NCBI GenBank assembly: GCA_947456915.1
Contig: CANGUQ010000015.1
Location: 1 to 19,081, forward strand
Reading direction: 5' to 3'
DNA from: Betaproteobacteria bacterium
GTDB taxonomy: Bacteria; Pseudomonadota; Gammaproteobacteria; Burkholderiales; CAIKXV01
Length of the DNA stretch: 19,081 nucleotides
Shown: positions 15,970-19,081 of the stretch, in pieces
How the letters are laid out: every line of letters starts with the position of its first letter
Position numbering within the stretch: position 1 is the first letter of the stretch
Position numbers and translations under genes: made by a program
Notes under the pieces: generated by a model
Database searches by the model: none
What the model was told of the DNA's origin: nothing
Seen by the model: the letters and a program-made list of their open reading frames with translations, nothing else

Positions 15970-17502
15970 ATGCCTTCCGACCTCGCCAGTGCCCCTGCGC
16001 CATTCCGCTTCGACAACAGCTTCGTCCGCACACTCGACGGTCTGTGCGTCGCCTGGCCTCCGGCGCAGGTTCCCTCGCCGCAGTTGCTCTTCTTCAACGA
16101 CGCACTGGCAGTCGAGCTCGGGCTGGACGCATCTGCCCTCGACTCTGCGGCCGGGGCGTCGATCTTCGCCGGCAACACGCTGCCCGCCGGCGCGGCGCCG
16201 GTCGCCCAGGCGTACGCGGGCCACCAGTTCGGCGGCTTCTCGCCGCAACTGGGTGATGGCCGAGCCGTCCTCCTCGGCGAAATCGTCGATCCGCGGGGAC
16301 GCCGGTTCGACATCGCCCTCAAGGGCTCAGGCCGTACCCCCTTCTCGCGCGGCGGCGACGGCAAGGCGGCAGTCGGCCCGATGCTGCGCGAGCTCATCAT
16401 CGGCGAGGCGATGCACGCACTGGGCATTCCTACCACCCGTGCGCTCGCCGTCGCCGGCACCGGCGAGGTCGTACTGCGCGAGCACAAGCTGCGCGGTGCG
16501 GTGCTCACACGGGTGGCGGCCAGCCATCTGCGCGTCGGTACCTTCCAGTACGTGGCGGCCCGCGGCGACAACGAACTGCTGCGTGCACTCGCCGACTACA
16601 CGATCGACCGCCACGACCCGGCGCTCGCCGCCGACCCGGACCGCTACCTGCAGCTGCTCGCCGCCGTGGCCAACCGCCAGGCGGCACTGATCGCACAGTG
16701 GATGAACGTCGGCTTCATCCACGGCGTGATGAACACCGACAACATGACGCTGTCGGGCGAGACGATCGACTACGGCCCCTGCGCCTTCCTCGAAGCCTAC
16801 GACCCGGCGACCGTGTTCAGCTCGATCGATCACCAGGGCCGCTACGCCTACGGCAACCAGCCGCAGATCGGGCTGTGGAACCTGACCCGTCTCGCCGAGT
16901 GCCTGCTGCCACTGATCGACCCGGACCTCGATCGCGCGGTGCAACGCGCCACCGACCTGCTCAACGGCTGGCCGGAGCAGTACCGCAGCGCCCTGCTGCG
17001 TGGCCAGCGCGCACGGCTCGGGCTGCGACAGCCGGAGCACCCGGATGCCGACCGCGACGAGGCAGATACGGCGCTCGCTGCCGACTGGCTGTCGCTGCTT
17101 CACACCCATCGCATCGACTACACGCTGGCCTGGCGCAGCCTCGCCGACGCGGCGACCGGCAACCTCGCTGCGTTGAACAGCCTGTTCGCCGACACCGACG
17201 CGCCGGGCGCGTGGCTTGCGCGCTGGCGCAACCGGTGCGCGACCGACGTGCCTGAGGCAGGCGGCGATGCGGCCCACGCCCGCGCCCAGGCGATGCGCCG
17301 CGCGAGCCCGCGGGTGATTCCACGCAACCATCAGGTCGAGGCAGCGCTGCGCGCGGCCAGCGATGACGGCGATATTGCGCCGCTGCGCCGCCTCATCGAC
17401 GCCGTGCGTCGACCCTGGGACGACGATCCGGCGCTGCAGCCGTGGACCGTCCCCGCGCCGCCCGAGGTGACTGCGGCCTACCAGACGTTCTGCGGTACCT
17501 GA
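15970..17502 (+). CDS. selO: Protein adenylyltransferase SelO (YdiU/UPF0061 pseudokinase fold)
   Basis: SelO transfers AMP from ATP to Ser/Thr/Tyr of target proteins and is linked to redox stress in studied bacteria. It has 510 aa, a normal bacterial length. The inverted nucleotide-binding pocket is intact: FDIALKGSGRTPFSRGGDGK, with lysine K118 and the following Gly-rich loop (114-132), and E141 in LRELIIGEAM. It also has TRVAASHLRVGTFQY (180-194). The catalytic segment HGVMNTDNM (251-259) holds D257 and N258, and D267 lies in GETIDYGPCAF; the spacing matches characterised SelO. The C-terminus ends TFCGT, the usual bacterial ending with cysteine in place of selenocysteine. I chose the ATG at 15970. 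In-frame ATGs at 15937 and 15865 are possible but would overlap the -10-like TAGGAT or add a Pro-rich leader. Confidence 0.96.
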   Translation: MPSDLASAPAPFRFDNSFVRTLDGLCVAWPPAQVPSPQLLFFNDALAVELGLDASALDSAAGASIFAGNTLPAGAAPVAQAYAGHQFGGFSPQLGDGRAVLLGEIVDPRGRRFDIALKGSGRTPFSRGGDGKAAVGPMLRELIIGEAMHALGIPTTRALAVAGTGEVVLREHKLRGAVLTRVAASHLRVGTFQYVAARGDNELLRALADYTIDRHDPALAADPDRYLQLLAAVANRQAALIAQWMNVGFIHGVMNTDNMTLSGETIDYGPCAFLEAYDPATVFSSIDHQGRYAYGNQPQIGLWNLTRLAECLLPLIDPDLDRAVQRATDLLNGWPEQYRSALLRGQRARLGLRQPEHPDADRDEADTALAADWLSLLHTHRIDYTLAWRSLADAATGNLAALNSLFADTDAPGAWLARWRNRCATDVPEAGGDAAHARAQAMRRASPRVIPRNHQVEAALRAASDDGDIAPLRRLIDAVRRPWDDDPALQPWTVPAPPEVTAAYQTFCGT

Positions 17503-17573
17503 GGCAGCCGGGTGGACTGGCACTGACGACACTGTCGCGCAAGTCAGGTGTTGGCCAGCGGATATCGGGCAGA

Positions 17574-17591
17574 TCGCTCGATTTCGAGCGA
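17574..17591 (+). terminator. Possible selO terminator hairpin
   Basis: TCGCTCG (17574-17580) and CGAGCGA (17585-17591) form a perfect 7-bp stem with an ATTT loop, 72 nt after the selO stop. It is followed by a T-rich but interrupted tract (GATTCTTCATTT). This is weaker than a canonical intrinsic terminator, but it is the best candidate on this side. Confidence 0.35.
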
Positions 17592-17628
17592 AGATTCTTC
17601 ATTTATGTCATATAGAAGACTTTTCTTC
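17590..17628. repeat. AT-rich patch with two GAAGA/TCTTC inverted repeats
   Basis: GAAGATTCTTC (17590-17600) is a 5+1+5 palindrome. GAAGA-CTTT-TCTTC (17615-17628) repeats the same arms with a 4-nt centre. TTATGTCATATAG lies between them and offers -10-like hexamers in both directions. No adjacent gene start is certain enough to name it a promoter. Confidence 0.5.
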
Positions 17629-18418
17629 CAGCTGACATCCCGGTTACCGCGGTCTCCCACTGACCCGATCCAGCGTTCAACCGACGCGGCCCTGCTGGTA
17701 TCTGCAACCGCGCCCGGTGCTGGAGCGCCCGTCATCGGCGGAAGCGATTCGATGACCACACGGCATCGCATAACATCCAGCGTACCCAATGACGTACACC
17801 GCAGCGTTCGCCGGCACGCCACGCGGCACAGGCGGGTCAGCGGGAATGACACGGCTGCCGCGCGTGCATCCGGCGAGGCCGCAGTCACGATGTCCGGGCC
17901 GACTCAGAGCAAGGTACCCGGCGAAGGCGCCCCTCCCTCGCTGCACCCGACCGCAGACGACGCGCGGACCGCTGTGCCCCGCGACGTGCGTTACGCGGCT
18001 GCACTCGCTGCCCTGCGACGAACGCCAGTACATCGGGGACTGCACCCGCCGAACGCGCCCTCGCCCACGTGCCCGGGACGCTCCACCAGGACAAGCCGCC
18101 GCCCGCACAGGCGGCAACCACTCGAACGACCTGCCCGGCTCGGGCCTCAACCGGCAAAGATAACTGTCGCCAGCCGGCCGGCGCAATTGTCGCCAACCAG
18201 CCGCACGACAGACGACCATATCTGTCGTCGTGCGCGGTCCATCTCTGACAAACTGCGGCAGGCCGGCGCCAGACACCGCAGCGGCCCGTGTGGGCAGTCC
18301 GCTGCGCGGCCGACCCCGTACTCGACGCGCTCACCCCACCTGAAGGGAAATGTGCTTGTCTGATCAATCTTCGGCGCGGCCGCCGCGAACTGCAGCGACG
18401 CATCCAGCGAACGCCCGC
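17592..18418. other. Gene-free stretch downstream of selO
   Basis: About 830 bp contain no convincing gene. The longest frame (rightward, 17548-18363) is an Arg/Pro/Thr/Ser-rich translation with no domain or hydrophobic pattern. The leftward frames are of the same kind. The left end (17590-17628) is strikingly AT-rich for this window and carries two GAAGA/TCTTC inverted repeats. The right end has TGTCGCC repeats (18162-18201) and an 8-bp inverted repeat (18205-18228). It may be decayed DNA or a remnant of an insertion. Confidence 0.5.
18162..18228. repeat. TGTCGCC direct repeats next to an inverted repeat
   Basis: Two 17-bp direct repeats (18162-18178 and 18185-18201; 14 of 17 identical, core TGTCGCCA) are followed by ACGACAGA (18205-18212) and TCTGTCGT (18221-18228). 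The latter two form a perfect 8-bp inverted repeat with an 8-bp spacer. The shared element is TGTCG. It could be a regulator-binding cluster upstream of the secreted-protein gene at 18419, or the end of a lost insertion sequence. Confidence 0.5.
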
Positions 18419-18814
18419 ATGACGGTCGCCGGACGTACGGCCGCGACTGTCGTCCTCGGGATGGGGCTCGCGCTCACCACGCTGCCCGGTCATGCTCAGA
18501 ACTGGACGCAGGTCAGCGAGGGCATCCAGTACGATGCGCGCTCGCTGCGCGTGAATGGCAACCTGCGGCAAGTGTGGATGCAGATCGACTTCAGCGCGCC
18601 CGACAGGACGGCTGCGTCCATCAACCGGTTCCGCGGACTCTTCGAGTTCGACTGCACCGTATCCCGCTTCCGGATGCTGTCGATGGAGAGCCATTCGGGC
18701 AAGGGCGTGCTCGTGGACAAGGGCAGCGACATCAGGACCGAGTGGACCAGCATCACCCGCGCGCACGAGGCGGAGGCTGCCGTTCGGGCAAGAGTCTGCG
18801 CCGTGCGGAACTGA
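18419..18814 (+). CDS. Small secreted protein resembling the surface-adhesin E family
   Basis: The protein has 131 aa. A signal peptide is clear: an n-region with one Arg, the hydrophobic core AATVVLGMGLALTTL (8-22), and a likely signal peptidase I site after GHA (26), before QNWTQV. The mature part shows the layout of the short periplasmic or surface proteins annotated as surface-adhesin E-like. It has a YDARSLRVNGNLRQVWMQIDF strand pair (38-58), then FEFDCTVSRFRML with Cys79, then EWTSIT and a terminal ARVC with Cys127; the two cysteines probably form a disulfide. The exact function is unknown. The frame is open to an ATG at 18350, which has AAGGG close upstream, but that start would put 23 extra residues before the signal peptide. 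The start is therefore uncertain. It stands alone, without a visible operon partner. Confidence 0.72.
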   Translation: MTVAGRTAATVVLGMGLALTTLPGHAQNWTQVSEGIQYDARSLRVNGNLRQVWMQIDFSAPDRTAASINRFRGLFEFDCTVSRFRMLSMESHSGKGVLVDKGSDIRTEWTSITRAHEAEAAVRARVCAVRN

Positions 18815-18942
18815 TCGAACACCCTGCGTGCCCGGTGCCCCCCGCGCACGCCGAGCCCGTACAGCGCGGCACGGCCCCGGACCGTCGAGGGGGCGCCATG
18901 CCCATCCCGTTGCCCCCGCAGCGCGGCCCGCCCTCATCGGTA

Positions 18943-19002
18943 CCCGATGTCGCCCGGGTGCGCAACCCATTCCGCGCGGCGCTGCACCCCTGCGACATCG
19001 GG
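18943..19002. repeat. Large imperfect inverted repeat (19-bp arms)
   Basis: The arms at 18943-18961 and 18984-19002 pair at 17 of 19 positions (outer 11 bp CCCGATGTCGC / GCGACATCGGG perfect, then two mismatches, then GGGTGC / GCACCC), with a 22-nt loop. It lies between the end of the secreted-protein gene and the end of a convergent leftward gene. There is no T run on either side. It could act as a transcript-end structure, or be a repeat element. Confidence 0.7.
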
Positions 19003-19028
19003 CGCACGCCACGCCCACGCCAGGCGGT

Positions 19029-19081
19029 TCAGCCGTAGGCGTTCTCGCCTTCGGAACGCTCGACGCACCAGAAGATCAGAA
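19029..19081 (-). CDS. C-terminal tail of a leftward gene cut by the right edge
   Basis: A leftward frame enters from the right edge and stops with TGA at 19029-19031, giving only the last residues LIFWCVERSEGENAYG. Third codon positions are nearly all G or C, and the residue mix is protein-like, unlike the Arg-rich shadows around it. It is convergent to the gene ending at 18814. Too little is visible to name a family. Confidence 0.4.
   Translation of the reverse strand, partial: LIFWCVERSEGENAYG

Noticed and set aside
15268..15970. Possible replication origin in the mnmG-selO gap
   Set aside because: parS sites imply proximity to the origin, but I found no DnaA-box cluster (TTATCCACA or close variants) and no AT-rich unwinding stretch here.
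17548..18363. 271-codon rightward open frame after selO
   Set aside because: Low-complexity Arg/Pro/Thr/Ser translation, no recognisable domain, no convincing ribosome site; it also spans the palindromic and repeat elements.
17885..19018. 377-codon leftward open frame over the secreted-protein gene
   Set aside because: It is Arg/Gly/Ala-rich and antisense to the signal-peptide protein at 18419-18814, which is the better gene on hydrophobicity and layout.
19039..19059. Hairpin GCGTTC/GAACGC near the right edge
   Set aside because: It lies within the likely coding tail of the leftward partial gene and has no T run, so it is probably incidental.

Overview
This is a GC-rich chromosomal window of bacterial housekeeping genes. 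The gene order (mnmG-rsmG-parA-parB-atpIBEFHAGDC), the 79-residue c subunit ending in FANPF, and the two-parS/ParAB system point to a proteobacterium, most likely a betaproteobacterium. That placement rests on recalled family resemblance, not on a search. Nearly everything from 1 to about 15.3 kb is read leftward (minus strand). The last 3.8 kb is mostly read rightward.

Reading in the direction of transcription, mnmG (tRNA wobble-uridine modification) begins at 15267 behind a good promoter, followed by rsmG (16S rRNA G527 methyltransferase), parA and parB (chromosome segregation). Two copies of the ParB target parS lie just upstream of mnmG, so the segregation proteins and their sites sit together. 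A perfect tandem 36-bp repeat with a GGGGCC/GGCCCC palindrome lies between rsmG and parA. After parB there is about 620 bp without a convincing gene. It holds two tandem promoter candidates for the complete nine-gene F1Fo ATP synthase operon (10-0.3 kb side: atpI, B, E, F, H, A, G, D, C). Translation signals differ within the operon. atpE has a near-perfect Shine-Dalgarno sequence, and a 10-bp GC hairpin stands between atpE and atpF, which fits the high copy number of subunit c. Downstream of atpC come glpD (FAD glycerol-3-phosphate dehydrogenase) and, 5 nt later, a HAD-family phosphatase that runs off the left edge.

Rightward, selO (protein adenylyltransferase) is divergent from mnmG across a 700-bp region with the parS sites, hairpins and direct repeats. 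Beyond selO lies an 0.9-kb stretch with no convincing gene but with an AT-rich palindromic patch, short TGTCGCC repeats and an inverted repeat. Next is a small secreted protein resembling the surface-adhesin E family, then a large inverted repeat, and finally the C-terminal tail of a leftward gene cut by the right edge.

I see no defence system, CRISPR, intact transposon, tRNA or rRNA. The interest lies in the repeats and the structured non-coding DNA rather than in a new gene system.
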